A stretch of DNA of 64,000 nucleotides. Source: DASZTU01 sp035493835. GTDB taxonomy: Bacteria > Pseudomonadota > Alphaproteobacteria > Rhizobiales > Devosiaceae. A program made the translations under genes and the position numbers. The DNA lies in assembly GCA_035493835.1 (NCBI GenBank), contig DATJHO010000165.1:1-64000 (forward strand), given 5' to 3'. Positions 17,972 through 30,306 of this stretch are shown in pieces. How positions within the stretch are numbered: position 1 is the first letter of the stretch; each line of letters opens with the position of its first letter. A model generated the notes under the pieces. It was not told the DNA's origin. It saw only the letters and a list, made by a program, of their open reading frames with translations, and made no database searches.

Positions 17972-18626
17972 AGTTTCCCGCATTGGCATTCTGGGCGCGG
18001 GCCGCGTCGGCACGGCGCTGGCCCGGCAGGCGCTCAAGACCGGCTACGAGGTCAGGATCGCCAGTTCCAGCCCGCCCGCCGACCTTGCCTTCATGGTCGA
18101 TATCATGGCGCCCGGCGCGATTGCCGGAACCGTGGAAACGACGGTGCGCGACAGCGATATCGTTGTGCTGGCTGTGCCGCTCGCCAAATACCGTTTGCTT
18201 GCGCCCGAGTTCTTTGACGGCAAGCTGGTGATCGATGCCATGAACTATTGGGGGCCCACCGACGGCACGCTCGCCGAATTCGAGGCCGGCGTCCTGAGCA
18301 GCGAACTTGTGCAGCGGTTTTTGCCGGGTGCGCGGCTGGTCCGGACGCTCAACCAGATCGGCTATCACGAACTCGAGGAACAGGCCCTGCCCACGGGCCA
18401 TCCGCAGCGGCAGGCGCTGGCGATTGCTGGCGACGACCCGCAAGCGCGCGCTACGGTTGCCAGCATCATCGACCGCCTGGGGTATGATCCTGTCGATGCG
18501 GGACCGTTGGCCGCCGCCGCCGCGTTCAACGCCGGCACGCCGCTTTTCGGTGGGCGCTTCGGACGGCGCGAGGTTGAAGACTTGCTCCGCAGCGCGGAGC
18601 CGGTGCCCGAGGCAGCGACATCCTAG
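17961..18626 (+). CDS. NADP-binding, F420-dependent oxidoreductase-like protein
   Basis: The 221-residue protein starts with a Rossmann motif (IGILGAGRVGTALARQAL) and has VVLAVPLAKY near residue 70, VIDAMNYWGPTDG near residue 92 and VRTLNQIGYHELEE near residue 130. This is the layout of the F420H2:NADP oxidoreductase-like group. It may reduce a cofactor for the overlapping monooxygenase gene, but some members act on other substrates. The ATG at 17961 has AGGAGG about 9 nt upstream; the longer frame from 17913 lies inside the upstream gene. Confidence 0.83.
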   Translation: MAGEVSRIGILGAGRVGTALARQALKTGYEVRIASSSPPADLAFMVDIMAPGAIAGTVETTVRDSDIVVLAVPLAKYRLLAPEFFDGKLVIDAMNYWGPTDGTLAEFEAGVLSSELVQRFLPGARLVRTLNQIGYHELEEQALPTGHPQRQALAIAGDDPQARATVASIIDRLGYDPVDAGPLAAAAAFNAGTPLFGGRFGRREVEDLLRSAEPVPEAATS

Positions 18627-18739
18627 CCCAGACCCTCCAGCGCCTTGCCGCCTGACCATCGCGGTTGGCGATGGAACTTGGGCAAAGGCGGGGGCGTCGG
18701 CCGGCGTGGGATAGCAACGGCGCCGGCCCGCCTACCGGA

Positions 18740-19390
18740 TCACTTTCGGTGATCGTCGCGGTCGCCGTCGCGCCCGGTGAGGCTGCCAAGGGACCGTTGA
18801 GGCTGGTTCATCGGCACTATTGCCAGAATGTGCCCCCTGTCGTCGATCTTCAGCGAAAAAAGATCATTGCCGCGGCGGGCGACGAGGAAAGTGTCGTCAC
18901 TGCTGTGCCGGAATGAAAGCACCTTGAAACCCTTGCTGCGGGCGAGATCGGCGGCCCGCTTGACCGGGGACACGCTGTTGTTGGCGGCAGGCGGTGGCAT
19001 GTGGGTGTTGGCGGCCGGCGCAAGTGGCGCGGTGACGCCGCCGGCCGGCGGGGGGTTGGCGGCGAGCGGCGGGAGCGGGATGTTGGTCAGCTTGGCGTCG
19101 AGGAACTTGCCGGTCATGGCGTCGACCGTCACGATGAAGGCGTTGTTCCCGATCCGCGCCAGCGAGCCGATGATGTTGCCCTTCTGCTTGGGCTGGCCGA
19201 GCGGGGTAAAGCCGCTCTGCATGATGATCGCGTCGGCCTGCGCCATGGTGATCATCGTGCCGGCGGTCGCCGCCGGCACCGGGGCGACCGTCGCGGCTGC
19301 TGTCGGCGCAGCGGTCCCGGCGGCGTCCGCGGCCGTCGCGGTGAAACAGAACGCCGTCAGCAGGGCGAGGCGAAGTTTGATCGAGGGCAT
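18740..19390 (-). CDS. Secreted protein of unrecognised family (paralogue of the 822-residue neighbour)
   Basis: The 216-residue protein starts with a signal peptide ending near AADA|AG. A domain at about residues 46-111 contains QADAIIMQSGFTPLG, QPKQKGNIIGSLARIGN and FIVTVDAMTGKFLDAK. The same domain opens the 822-residue protein encoded upstream on this strand. A second segment near the C-terminus (ADLARSKGFKVLSFRHSSDD to LFSLKIDDRGHILAI) repeats the same pattern of a helix, a GF turn and two strands, so the protein may hold two PepSY-like units. AGGAGA lies 5 nt before the ATG. The function is unknown, and the protein is probably periplasmic or secreted. Confidence 0.75.
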   Translation of the reverse strand: MPSIKLRLALLTAFCFTATAADAAGTAAPTAAATVAPVPAATAGTMITMAQADAIIMQSGFTPLGQPKQKGNIIGSLARIGNNAFIVTVDAMTGKFLDAKLTNIPLPPLAANPPPAGGVTAPLAPAANTHMPPPAANNSVSPVKRAADLARSKGFKVLSFRHSSDDTFLVARRGNDLFSLKIDDRGHILAIVPMNQPQRSLGSLTGRDGDRDDHRK

Positions 19391-19552
19391 TTTTGTCTCC
19401 TGAGGCGTGGTTCCCGAGAGCCGCGGCCGGTCGGGCACAATGTTGCAAGCGGGAGCCTTGAGCTCGATGGGAAAGAAGCGGGCTAACGCGTTGGCCAGGA
19501 GGGATCATCCCGGCCGCTACGCCCTCGGCCTCAACGCCGAGGCGGCACTGGT

Positions 19553-22021
19553 TCAGCCGCCGTCACCCCCGTCACCACCACCATCACCGCCCCCGTCACC
19601 GCCACCGCCGCCGAAGTCTCCGACACCGCCGCCGAAGTCTCCGCCACCGCCGCCGTTGTCGAACTGGCCGCCGCCATTGTCCATCTGGCCACCGCCGCTG
19701 TCGAACTGGCCACCGCCATTGTCCATCGGGGCAGCGTTGTCCACCTGGGCGCCGCTGTCGAAGTTGTCTTGCGGCGCCTGGTCCTGCGGCGCCTGGTCCT
19801 GCATCATGTCTGGCGCCGGGGCCTGCTCCTGTGGCGCGGGCTCCTCTGGCGCGGCCGGCTGCTCCACTGGCGCGGCCGGCTCCATGGACTGGCCCGTGAA
19901 ATCCTGGGCGCCGAAGCCCTGGTCCGCGTTGGGGTCGGTCGCGGCGTTGGCATCCGGCGCCGCCGGCTGCGCAGTATCCGGTTGCGCAGCGGGCGTTGTG
20001 TCCATGGTGCCGTCCGGCTGTGCGAAGTCGTTGGTCGAGAAGGGCTGCTGGTCGGCCTGGCCGCCAGCCGCGGCAGCGTCGGTCTGAGCCGTGGCCGGCG
20101 CGGGTTGAGCAGCGGGCGCCGTCGCGTCCTGCGCCGGTTGGGCCGCGGGCGCGGTGGTGTCGGAGGGCGTCGTACCCGGCTGCGCGAAGTCGCTGGCGCT
20201 AAAGCTCATGAACGGCTGTTGGTCATTCTGCGCGCCTGTCGCATCGGTCGGAGCCGCGGCCGGCGCGGTCTGGGCAGGGTTCGCCGGCTGCGCCGTCCCA
20301 TCGGGGTTGCCGTTCAAGGTGGCACCGATGTTGTCGAGCTGGTTCTGGATCGCCTGACCCTCAGGCGTGGTGGCCGGCTGGGTAGTGTCGGTCCCGCTGT
20401 CGAACGTCATGAAGGGCTGCTGCCCGCCGGTCGTGTCGCCCTGCTGCGCCGCGCCGAGCTGAGTCTGCACCTGCTGCTGCACGCTGTCGGGGGCCGTGGT
20501 GATCCCGGTCGTATCGAGGCCCGGGCTGTTCTGCCCGACATCGCCGAGCGTTGTCTGCGTGACCGCCCCGGGATTGGCTTCCGCCGCCTGGCGGATCGCT
20601 TCCGCCGACACATCCTGCGGGTTGGCCTGCGTCACCTCGTTCAGCGTTACCGGGTTGACCTTGCCGGGCTGGTTGGCCGCCACGGCGGCGACGGCATTGG
20701 GATCGAGCGCCGTCGGGTCCTTGGCGGCAACGCTGTCGAGCGCCTTCGTATTGACGGCCTCGGGGTTAGCCTCGATCGCGTGGTTGACTGACGTGTTCTC
20801 CAGCGTCTGCGCGTCGGGGCGGGTCAGATGGCTGGCGATCTCCTGAAAGTTCTGTCGCTGCTCGTCCGAGTAGCCGCCCGGGGGCATGGGTACGCCCATG
20901 GCCGTCCCTATGTCGTTGAGCTGCTGCCCACCAATAGGATGGCCACTTCCTATCGCCGGATTGGCGTTGATGCGATCCTGCGCCGCTTGCTGCTCTGCAT
21001 CGCTTACCGCGGGAAGGTTGGGGTTGTTGTCGGTACTGGTCGGCGTGCCACCAGTGGGGCCGCCGGGCGTGTTGCCCAATTCCTCGGCCGTGGGGACGCC
21101 GAGAGGACTTGTCGGTTCGGCGAAGACGGGCGGCAGATAAGGCACCGGCTGAGGCGGCAAACCGGGCGTCGGCGACGGGCCATAGATCTCCGGCTGGCCG
21201 GTTACCGGGTTGGCGAACACTGGGCCTTGGGTTGGATCGACGAACAGCGGCTGCTGGAGCTGGCCGATGGCCGGGCCGTCGAGGCCGTACTGATAGCCGA
21301 GCTGGTAGCCGCTGCTGAGCGAATATCCGGGCCCGATCACGCTGGGATCGAGCAGACCCTGCTGCACGGCAAGCGCCGCATCGAACAGGCCGGGGTCGAG
21401 CGCGATGGCACCGAGCGTGGGGTCGACGACGAAATAGCCGTCGGTCGGGCTGCTATAGACCGGCCCCAGCACCTTATTGAAGCCGAAGGGGCGCGGCAGC
21501 CGGGCTAGGCTGATGTTTGGCAGGCGCCGGCGGACCGGCCGAGCCGGCCGCGTGTTGGCCGCGTGGCGACCCGGCGCATAAGAGGGCACATAGTGGCGCC
21601 GGGGTGCAACCCGCCTGGGCGCCGCGGCCGGAGCGTTGACCACGTGTACGGCGACGTTCACGGGGCCGCCGACCGCCTTGGCCACCGGGGCGGCGACGCT
21701 GCTGGCCACCGCGGCAAGCGGCGGCAGCACCATCGTGGTGGGCTTGGCATCGAGCAACTGGCCGGTCTGCGCGTCGATCGTCACGATGAACGCCTTGTTG
21801 CCCAGCCGGGCGAGCGAACCGATGATGTTGCCCTTCTGCTTCGGCTCGCCCACGGGTATAAAGCCGCTCTGCTTGATGACCGCATCGGCCTGGGCCAGCG
21901 GCATCGCGGGGGCGCCCGCCCCGATGGCCGGGGCGGCAACAGGCAGCCCAGCGGCGCTTGCCGCCGTCGAGCACAGGCAAAGCGCCGCAAGAGCGGCAAG
22001 ACGCGTCTTGATCAAAGGCAT
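19553..22021 (-). CDS. Large secreted low-complexity protein with a 16-residue repeat array
   Basis: This 822-residue protein is not one I recognise. From the N-terminus it has a signal peptide; the QADAVIKQSGF / PKQKGNIIGSLARLGN / FIVTIDAQTGQLLDAK domain shared with its neighbour (about residues 39-104); a basic linker; and a Pro/Gly/Tyr-rich middle. At about 397-495 come six degenerate 16-residue units (pattern xxxxPxxVxxxxLxxV). Several QQPF(M)xxFxxxDFAQP motifs follow within an Ala/Pro/Gln-rich stretch (534-715), and the last 55 residues are nearly all Gly, Asp, Asn and Phe. The start at 22021 matches the paralogue's MPxIKxRLA start and has GGAG upstream. A surface or envelope role is a guess. 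Confidence 0.72.
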   Translation of the reverse strand: MPLIKTRLAALAALCLCSTAASAAGLPVAAPAIGAGAPAMPLAQADAVIKQSGFIPVGEPKQKGNIIGSLARLGNKAFIVTIDAQTGQLLDAKPTTMVLPPLAAVASSVAAPVAKAVGGPVNVAVHVVNAPAAAPRRVAPRRHYVPSYAPGRHAANTRPARPVRRRLPNISLARLPRPFGFNKVLGPVYSSPTDGYFVVDPTLGAIALDPGLFDAALAVQQGLLDPSVIGPGYSLSSGYQLGYQYGLDGPAIGQLQQPLFVDPTQGPVFANPVTGQPEIYGPSPTPGLPPQPVPYLPPVFAEPTSPLGVPTAEELGNTPGGPTGGTPTSTDNNPNLPAVSDAEQQAAQDRINANPAIGSGHPIGGQQLNDIGTAMGVPMPPGGYSDEQRQNFQEIASHLTRPDAQTLENTSVNHAIEANPEAVNTKALDSVAAKDPTALDPNAVAAVAANQPGKVNPVTLNEVTQANPQDVSAEAIRQAAEANPGAVTQTTLGDVGQNSPGLDTTGITTAPDSVQQQVQTQLGAAQQGDTTGGQQPFMTFDSGTDTTQPATTPEGQAIQNQLDNIGATLNGNPDGTAQPANPAQTAPAAAPTDATGAQNDQQPFMSFSASDFAQPGTTPSDTTAPAAQPAQDATAPAAQPAPATAQTDAAAAGGQADQQPFSTNDFAQPDGTMDTTPAAQPDTAQPAAPDANAATDPNADQGFGAQDFTGQSMEPAAPVEQPAAPEEPAPQEQAPAPDMMQDQAPQDQAPQDNFDSGAQVDNAAPMDNGGGQFDSGGGQMDNGGGQFDNGGGGGDFGGGVGDFGGGGGDGGGDGGGDGGDGG

Positions 22022-22587
22022 TCCCATCTCCAGGGCAATTTCCCAAGCGGCGCCGGGCAGCGGGCCGGCATTCGAAAGCGATGCCGAGGGTTTGGCGACG
22101 CGGCTCCAAACCCGGCGGCATACCGTCGCTGCTGACGATCAGAAAGGTTTTCGGGGTATTCTGCGAGAACGCAGTCACGGATAACGGCACGCGCCATCGA
22201 AGCCGGAGCCAGTCGCAACGGGCGGCAAACCGGTCCTGACCCAACCATGCCCACCTGTTGCCCCCCGGCCAAGCGTCCGATTGTCGACGACGCGCGGGCG
22301 CCGAAATGACTGGAAAAATCCGTAGCTTGCCCAAAAATTCGCGGCAAGCGGTGTCACCGCGATCGCCACCCCGGATTGCCGCGGCGAAATGTCGCAAAGC
22401 CGCCGATCTGACGCACCTGAACGGCTCCTAGGAACCGCTAAAGGCACTGCCCGGCTTCCCGGTGGCGCAGCTACGGTCCGACCCGTCGCCAAGCGGCTCT
22501 AAATCGTTCTGATGTGGAACGCGGCTTCATCCCCGAGGTTTGTCCCCAGAAGCGGACAAGCCGCGCCCCTTTCATTGGAGAAGTCAC
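22022..22587. other. Intergenic region without recognised genes
   Basis: This gap separates two divergent secreted-protein genes. Short open frames on both strands show no motif, no plausible ribosome-binding site and no family match that I can see. Promoters for both genes should lie here, but I could not place them with confidence. Confidence 0.5.
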
Positions 22588-23262
22588 ATGCGGACAATTG
22601 CGCGAGTCGGCACGTCCATCCTGGCGGTTGGCCTTGGTCTGACCGGGAGCAGTTTTGCGCAAGGCCTATCCGGCGCACAGCCTGGCGCATCCGCTACTGT
22701 GCCCAGCATGGCGCCGGGCGCCGCGAGCGTCACGATGCCGGGCTCGACCGGATCCGGCCCCATCTTTACCAACCCTCGGCTGATCCAGCCTGCCCCTGGC
22801 ATCACCGGTTTCGCCGCGCCCCAGTCCAGCTTCGGCGTTCCCGGCTCCGGCGCAACCCAATCCGGCCCTGGCCTCACCAGCCCTGTTGCGACCTCGTCCA
22901 GCCTTGGCATCTTCGGCGCCGGTGCGACGCAGTCGAGCTTTGGAGGCACCGGTCCCGGCGCGACCCAGTCCAGCTTCGGCGTCACCGCCTCCCGGTCGAC
23001 CCAGTTCAACCTTGGCCTCTCCGGTGCCACGACCCCAACCCCGACGCGCGCCCGCCTGAGGGCCACCAGTTCCGGCGTGGTCGGCGGCGCCGCAACCGCT
23101 GCCGGCCTGACTGCCCGAGGGTTTAGCCGAGCCGCCGCCCCTGGCAGTGCGACGACCTCGCAGAACTCCCAAAGCCGTGCGCAAAGTCTCAGCGGTTCGA
23201 GGGCGCAGGCTCGATCCGTCCGCACCAGTTCCGGGGCAACCAGGACAGTTGGCGGGAGATGA
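22588..23262 (+). CDS. Secreted Ser/Gly/Thr-rich repeat protein
   Basis: The 224-residue protein begins with a clear signal peptide (MRTIARVGTSILAVGLGLTG, cleavage near SFA|QG). The mature part is almost free of Lys and acidic residues. It contains at least four copies of a short unit resembling GxGATQSSFG (about residues 75-135), followed by an Arg/Ser/Ala-rich tail. GGAGA precedes the ATG at 22588. Overlapping minus-strand frames are longer but have no signal peptide or start site. The function is unknown; a cell-surface role is possible. Confidence 0.65.
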   Translation: MRTIARVGTSILAVGLGLTGSSFAQGLSGAQPGASATVPSMAPGAASVTMPGSTGSGPIFTNPRLIQPAPGITGFAAPQSSFGVPGSGATQSGPGLTSPVATSSSLGIFGAGATQSSFGGTGPGATQSSFGVTASRSTQFNLGLSGATTPTPTRARLRATSSGVVGGAATAAGLTARGFSRAAAPGSATTSQNSQSRAQSLSGSRAQARSVRTSSGATRTVGGR

Positions 23263-23578
23263 GTGGGGGCCCAGTAGCTCGCCCGATCGGATGTCGAACG
23301 CCGTCCCACCCGACCAATGCAGTGACGGACGGGCGCTGCTGAAGAGCCCGAAGCAACCGCAGAAAATGTTTGGGGACATGGAACTCAAGCGGGTCATCGG
23401 CATTTTTAGGCCGCCGGGTTCGGGGGGCGAGGCAATCGCCGCCATGCACCATCGCTTCCCGCGTTCCGGGCGCCGTCGCGGCCCTCCAGCGGGCGGTGGT
23501 CGCGCCGGAATGTGGCCCAATCGTTTATCTTCGCTGCGGCCTTAGCGCATCGCGCTTTCAGACGATCAGGAGGACGTG
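23263..23578. other. Intergenic region without recognised genes
   Basis: No coding frame with a ribosome-binding site or a recognisable family is seen. The last 11 bases hold the AGGAGG element of the following DUF982 gene. Confidence 0.5.
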
Positions 23579-23950
23579 ATGGGACACCGACCTTTTAGCA
23601 AACCACTCCATTTGCGGCTTCGCCGCACCGGCAACTACCAGGCTCGGAGCGCGTGGGAAGCCCTCGAATACCTCGAACTTTACTGGGACGCCCCAAAGGA
23701 CGAGCACTATCGCAAGGCCCAGAAGCTTTGCCAGAACGCCATCGACGGCTGGACCACTGCTGAGAAGGCGAGAGATGCGGTGGAGATTGCAGCAAGGAGA
23801 GCCGGCGTGCTGGCCGAAGGCCGCAGCACCGATCGCGGCAGGCAGCGCGTGGTGTACCGGCCGATTGCGCAGAACCCTGAAGCGGCGGATACGGACTTGG
23901 TCGAAGGGGGAGCAATCGTCCACCCACAGCATTCAGGGGCCCGCGGCTGA
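23579..23950 (+). CDS. DUF982 family protein
   Basis: The 123-residue protein has the pattern of DUF982: a segment with SAWEALEYLELYWDAP near residue 25, then YRKAQKLCQNAIDGW and ARDAVEIAARRAGVL. DUF982 proteins are small, common in Rhizobiales and functionally uncharacterised. AGGAGG lies 5 nt before the ATG at 23579. The last 40 residues, after the domain, are polar and without motifs. A very small gene follows 27 nt downstream on the same strand. Confidence 0.72.
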   Translation: MGHRPFSKPLHLRLRRTGNYQARSAWEALEYLELYWDAPKDEHYRKAQKLCQNAIDGWTTAEKARDAVEIAARRAGVLAEGRSTDRGRQRVVYRPIAQNPEAADTDLVEGGAIVHPQHSGARG

Positions 23951-23977
23951 CGCGTCACAGTTTGGGAGGTTGGTCGA

Positions 23978-24178
23978 ATGGAGCACGCACTCGTTATCGC
24001 CTACGGCGCACAGCCGCGCACGGTGTACTTCAAGGATGCCCGCAGCACCAAGGAGTTGATAGCCGAACTTCGGGAGACGGGGTTCCTGGAGGTCACCGCG
24101 CCCTATGCGATCGGCAGCACAAAGATCGAGCTTGGCACGCTGTTTATCGGCCAGCCGTTCATCATCAGCGTCGCCTAG
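23978..24178 (+). CDS. Small protein of unknown function
   Basis: The 66-residue frame has a good ribosome-binding site (GGGAGG, about 10 nt before the ATG) and a balanced amino-acid composition: alternating hydrophobic residues, a predicted helix (DARSTKELIAELRETG) and strands on each side. It directly follows the DUF982 gene, so the two could be cotranscribed. I recognise no family. The regular pattern makes a real gene likely. Confidence 0.55.
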   Translation: MEHALVIAYGAQPRTVYFKDARSTKELIAELRETGFLEVTAPYAIGSTKIELGTLFIGQPFIISVA

Positions 24179-24279
24179 CTGGACGCCAAGGGCGGCGGCC
24201 AAGGCGCTCAGCCAACCGCCCACCAGCAATAGTCGAATGACGCGGCCGGCGCCGAGTAGCAGGGCCCCTGGCCTCGCAA

Positions 24280-26016
<1,737 letters not shown>

Positions 26017-26084
26017 AGTCACTCCTCCCGTTGTTGTTTTGAGTATTGGGAGCGGTCCTGCATCGGGCCGCGCCCTTCCCTCCC

Positions 26085-26366
26085 TCAGACCCAGCGGAAT
26101 ACCGCGACCGCATAGATCAGCGAGAGGCCGAGACCCCACCATAGGTTCGGGCCGACGAGCCCAAGCCAGGCGAGGCAGATGAAGGCGCTACCGAGCAGCG
26201 ACAGGAACAAGCGATCGCCGCGCGTCGTCTCGAAGCGCAATAGGCCGACCCGGGGCGATCCCCCGGGCCGCACGAATTCCCAAATGGTCATGCCAACCAA
26301 CAACAGGCCGATCGTCAAAAAGAACACCGCGGTCGGCCAGGTCCACGCCATCCAGGCCAGCTGCAT
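26085..26366 (-). CDS. glpU: DUF2160 membrane protein of the glycerol transporter, GlpU
   Basis: The 93-residue protein has three hydrophobic segments (MAWTWPTAVFFLTIGLLLVG at the start, FLSLLGSAFICLAWLGLVG and a C-terminal LSLIYAVAVFRWV), the layout of DUF2160. Such a gene always sits between the permease and binding-protein genes in glpSTPQUV operons; its role in transport is unclear. The start abuts the glpQ stop without any gap, so it is translationally coupled. Confidence 0.85.
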   Translation of the reverse strand: MQLAWMAWTWPTAVFFLTIGLLLVGMTIWEFVRPGGSPRVGLLRFETTRGDRLFLSLLGSAFICLAWLGLVGPNLWWGLGLSLIYAVAVFRWV

Positions 26367-28119
<1,753 letters not shown>

Positions 28120-28120
<1 letters not shown>

Positions 28121-29211
28121 CAGCCCCCTCCCCCGCTCCGGCTGCCTTCGACCAGATGGCCATCGATATAGACGTTCAGGTGCGCGGGATCGAAAACCGC
28201 CTTCGCTCCATCTGCCGGAATCTCGTCGCCCTCGAGGGCAATGGCTGCCAGATCGCGCCCGGCAACCTCCAGCCGCGCGATCCTGTAATGCCCGACATCC
28301 TCGACCTTGCGGATCGAGACCGGCACCCCCTCCTCCCGGCTCAGCCGGACGAACTGCGGCCGGATGCCGATCTCGGTGCGCCGGCCCTCGGTGTTGCCAT
28401 AGCTCCACGCCAGGGGGATTGCCGCCCCGTCGATCCGCGCCGTGCTGCCCTCGACCAGAGCGGGGAGCACGTTCATGCCGGGCGAACCGATGAAATAGCC
28501 GACAAAGGTGTGGGCCGGCCGGTCGAACAGTTCCTTGGGCGTGCCGATCTGCACGACCTCGCCCTCATACATGACCACCACCTTGTCGGCGAAGGTGAGT
28601 GCCTCGGTCTGGTCATGGGTGACATAGACCATGGTGAAGTCGAACCGCTTGTGGAGGCGCTTCAACTGGGAACGGAGCTCCCATTTGAGCTGCGGGTCGA
28701 TGACCGTGAGCGGCTCATCGAACAGGATTGCGGCAACGTCAGATCGGACAATGCCCCGGCCCAACGAGATCTTCTGTTTTTCGTCGGCGGTGAGCCCGCG
28801 GGCCTTCTTGTCGAGCCTCTCCGCCAGCTCGAGCATTTCTGCTGTCTCGCGCACCCGGGCATCGATCTCGGCGGGGGGAACGTGGCGATTCCGCAGCGGA
28901 AACGCGAGGTTTTGGCGGACGGTCATGGTGTCGTAAATGACCGGAAACTGGAATACCTGCGCAATGTTGCGGGTCTCAGTCGGCATCTCGGTAACGTCGA
29001 CGCCATCGAAGAGCACCTGGCCTTGGCTCGGCGTGATCAAGCCGGAGATGATGTTGAGGAGCGTTGTCTTGCCGCAGCCGGAAGGGCCGAGCAGCGCATA
29101 GGCGCCGCCGTCCTCCCAGGTGTGGTTGAGCGGCTTCAGGGCATAGTCGCGCGGGCTTTGCGGATTGGCTCCGTACGCATGGGCCAGATTGCGGAGGTCG
29201 ATCCGGGCCAT
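28120..29211 (-). CDS. glpT: Glycerol ABC transporter ATPase GlpT, with degenerate signature motif
   Basis: The 363-residue ATPase has an intact Walker A (GPSGCGKTT, 42-50), Walker B (AILFDEP, 161-167) and switch histidine (YVTHDQ, His199). The ABC signature, normally LSGGQ, reads LTADE (140-144). A C-terminal TOBE-like regulatory region follows. The partner GlpS has the opposite set of defects, so the pair should form one complete and one incomplete ATP site. It begins 12 nt after glpS. The name refers to the rhizobial glycerol ABC transporter, not the E. coli glycerol-3-phosphate antiporter. Confidence 0.9.
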
Positions 29212-29223
29212 GGCGCGCGCGCC

Positions 29224-30306
29224 TCAGGCCGCCGCCGCCAGCGGCGCCGCGACGGCTCGGCCCTCTGGCGAAAAAACCAGAAACTCGTCGGGATCGAGGA
29301 AGATCTCCACCGGCGCGCCGACTTCGAAAGGGCGGATGCCGTGGATGAGCCCCACCCATACCCCGTCTGGCGTATCGACATGCACAAAGCTCTCTGAACC
29401 GGTGATTTCGGTCACCGCCACGCTGGCCTGAACGACGATCGCATCGGCCCTGGTCCGGCTGAGATGCAGCCGGTGCGGCCGGAAGCCGAGCAGGTAGGCG
29501 CCGTCGGCGAGGCCGGCCAGTTGCCCGCCGGCTGCCACTTCCCGGCCATCGGCGAGGCGAACCAGACCACCGCGTTTCTCCACCTGCATGGTGTTGAGCG
29601 GCGGATCGCTGAAGGTCATGGCCGTCGTGAGATCATGCGGCCGGCGATAAACTTCGATCGTCCGTCCGAACTGCGTCACCCGGCCCTCCGCCAGCGTCGC
29701 CGTCTCGCCGCCGAGCAGCAATGCCTCCGATGGCTCGGCCGTCGCATAGACCAGAATGGCGCCGGTCTCGGCAAAAAGGCGCGGCAGTTCTGCGCGCAAT
29801 TCTTCGCGCAGCTTGTAGTCGAGGTTGGCGAGGGGCTCATCGAGCAGCACAAGGCTCGCGTCCTTCACCAAGGCCCGAGCAAGCGCCGTGCGCTGCTGCT
29901 GGCCGCCCGAGAGCTCGAGCGGTTTGCGCTCAAGCTCCCGGTCGAGCCGCATCAGTTCCGCCGCCTGGCGCACGCGCCGATCGACGGCCCGGCGATCAAC
30001 GCCGGCAACCCGAAGTGGGGACGCGATATTCTCGTAAACTGAAAGCGTGGGGTAATTGATGAACTGCTGATAGACCATCGCCACATTGCGCCGGCGCACC
30101 GGCACCCCCGTGACATCGCGACCGTCGACGAGAATGCGCCCGGAACTGGGCTGGTCGAGCCCGGCCATCAGGCGCATGAGACTTGTCTTGCCCGAGAGAG
30201 TCGGCCCGAGGAGGACGTTGAGCGAACCGTCTTCGAACAAAAGCGAGACATCGGCGATATGGCTCGCCGCGCCGACCTTCTTGCTGACTTCCCTCAGTTC
30301 GAGCAT
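29224..30306 (-). CDS. glpS: Glycerol ABC transporter ATPase GlpS, lacking the switch histidine
   Basis: The 360-residue ATPase has Walker A GPTLSGKTS (34-42), Q-loop VYQQF, an intact signature LSGGQQQR (132-139) and Walker B LVLLDEP (152-158). At the H-loop, where YVTHDQ is expected, it reads YATAEP, so the switch histidine is Ala190. A TOBE-like C-terminal domain is present. It is the first gene of the glpSTPQUV operon; the promoter should lie in 30307-30620. The weak ACGGA element precedes the ATG. Confidence 0.9.
   Translation of the reverse strand: MLELREVSKKVGAASHIADVSLLFEDGSLNVLLGPTLSGKTSLMRLMAGLDQPSSGRILVDGRDVTGVPVRRRNVAMVYQQFINYPTLSVYENIASPLRVAGVDRRAVDRRVRQAAELMRLDRELERKPLELSGGQQQRTALARALVKDASLVLLDEPLANLDYKLREELRAELPRLFAETGAILVYATAEPSEALLLGGETATLAEGRVTQFGRTIEVYRRPHDLTTAMTFSDPPLNTMQVEKRGGLVRLADGREVAAGGQLAGLADGAYLLGFRPHRLHLSRTRADAIVVQASVAVTEITGSESFVHVDTPDGVWVGLIHGIRPFEVGAPVEIFLDPDEFLVFSPEGRAVAAPLAAAA

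Noticed and set aside
22666..23520. 284-codon minus-strand frame opposite the repeat protein
   Set aside because: The plus strand has a signal peptide and a ribosome-binding site; the minus-strand frame has neither.
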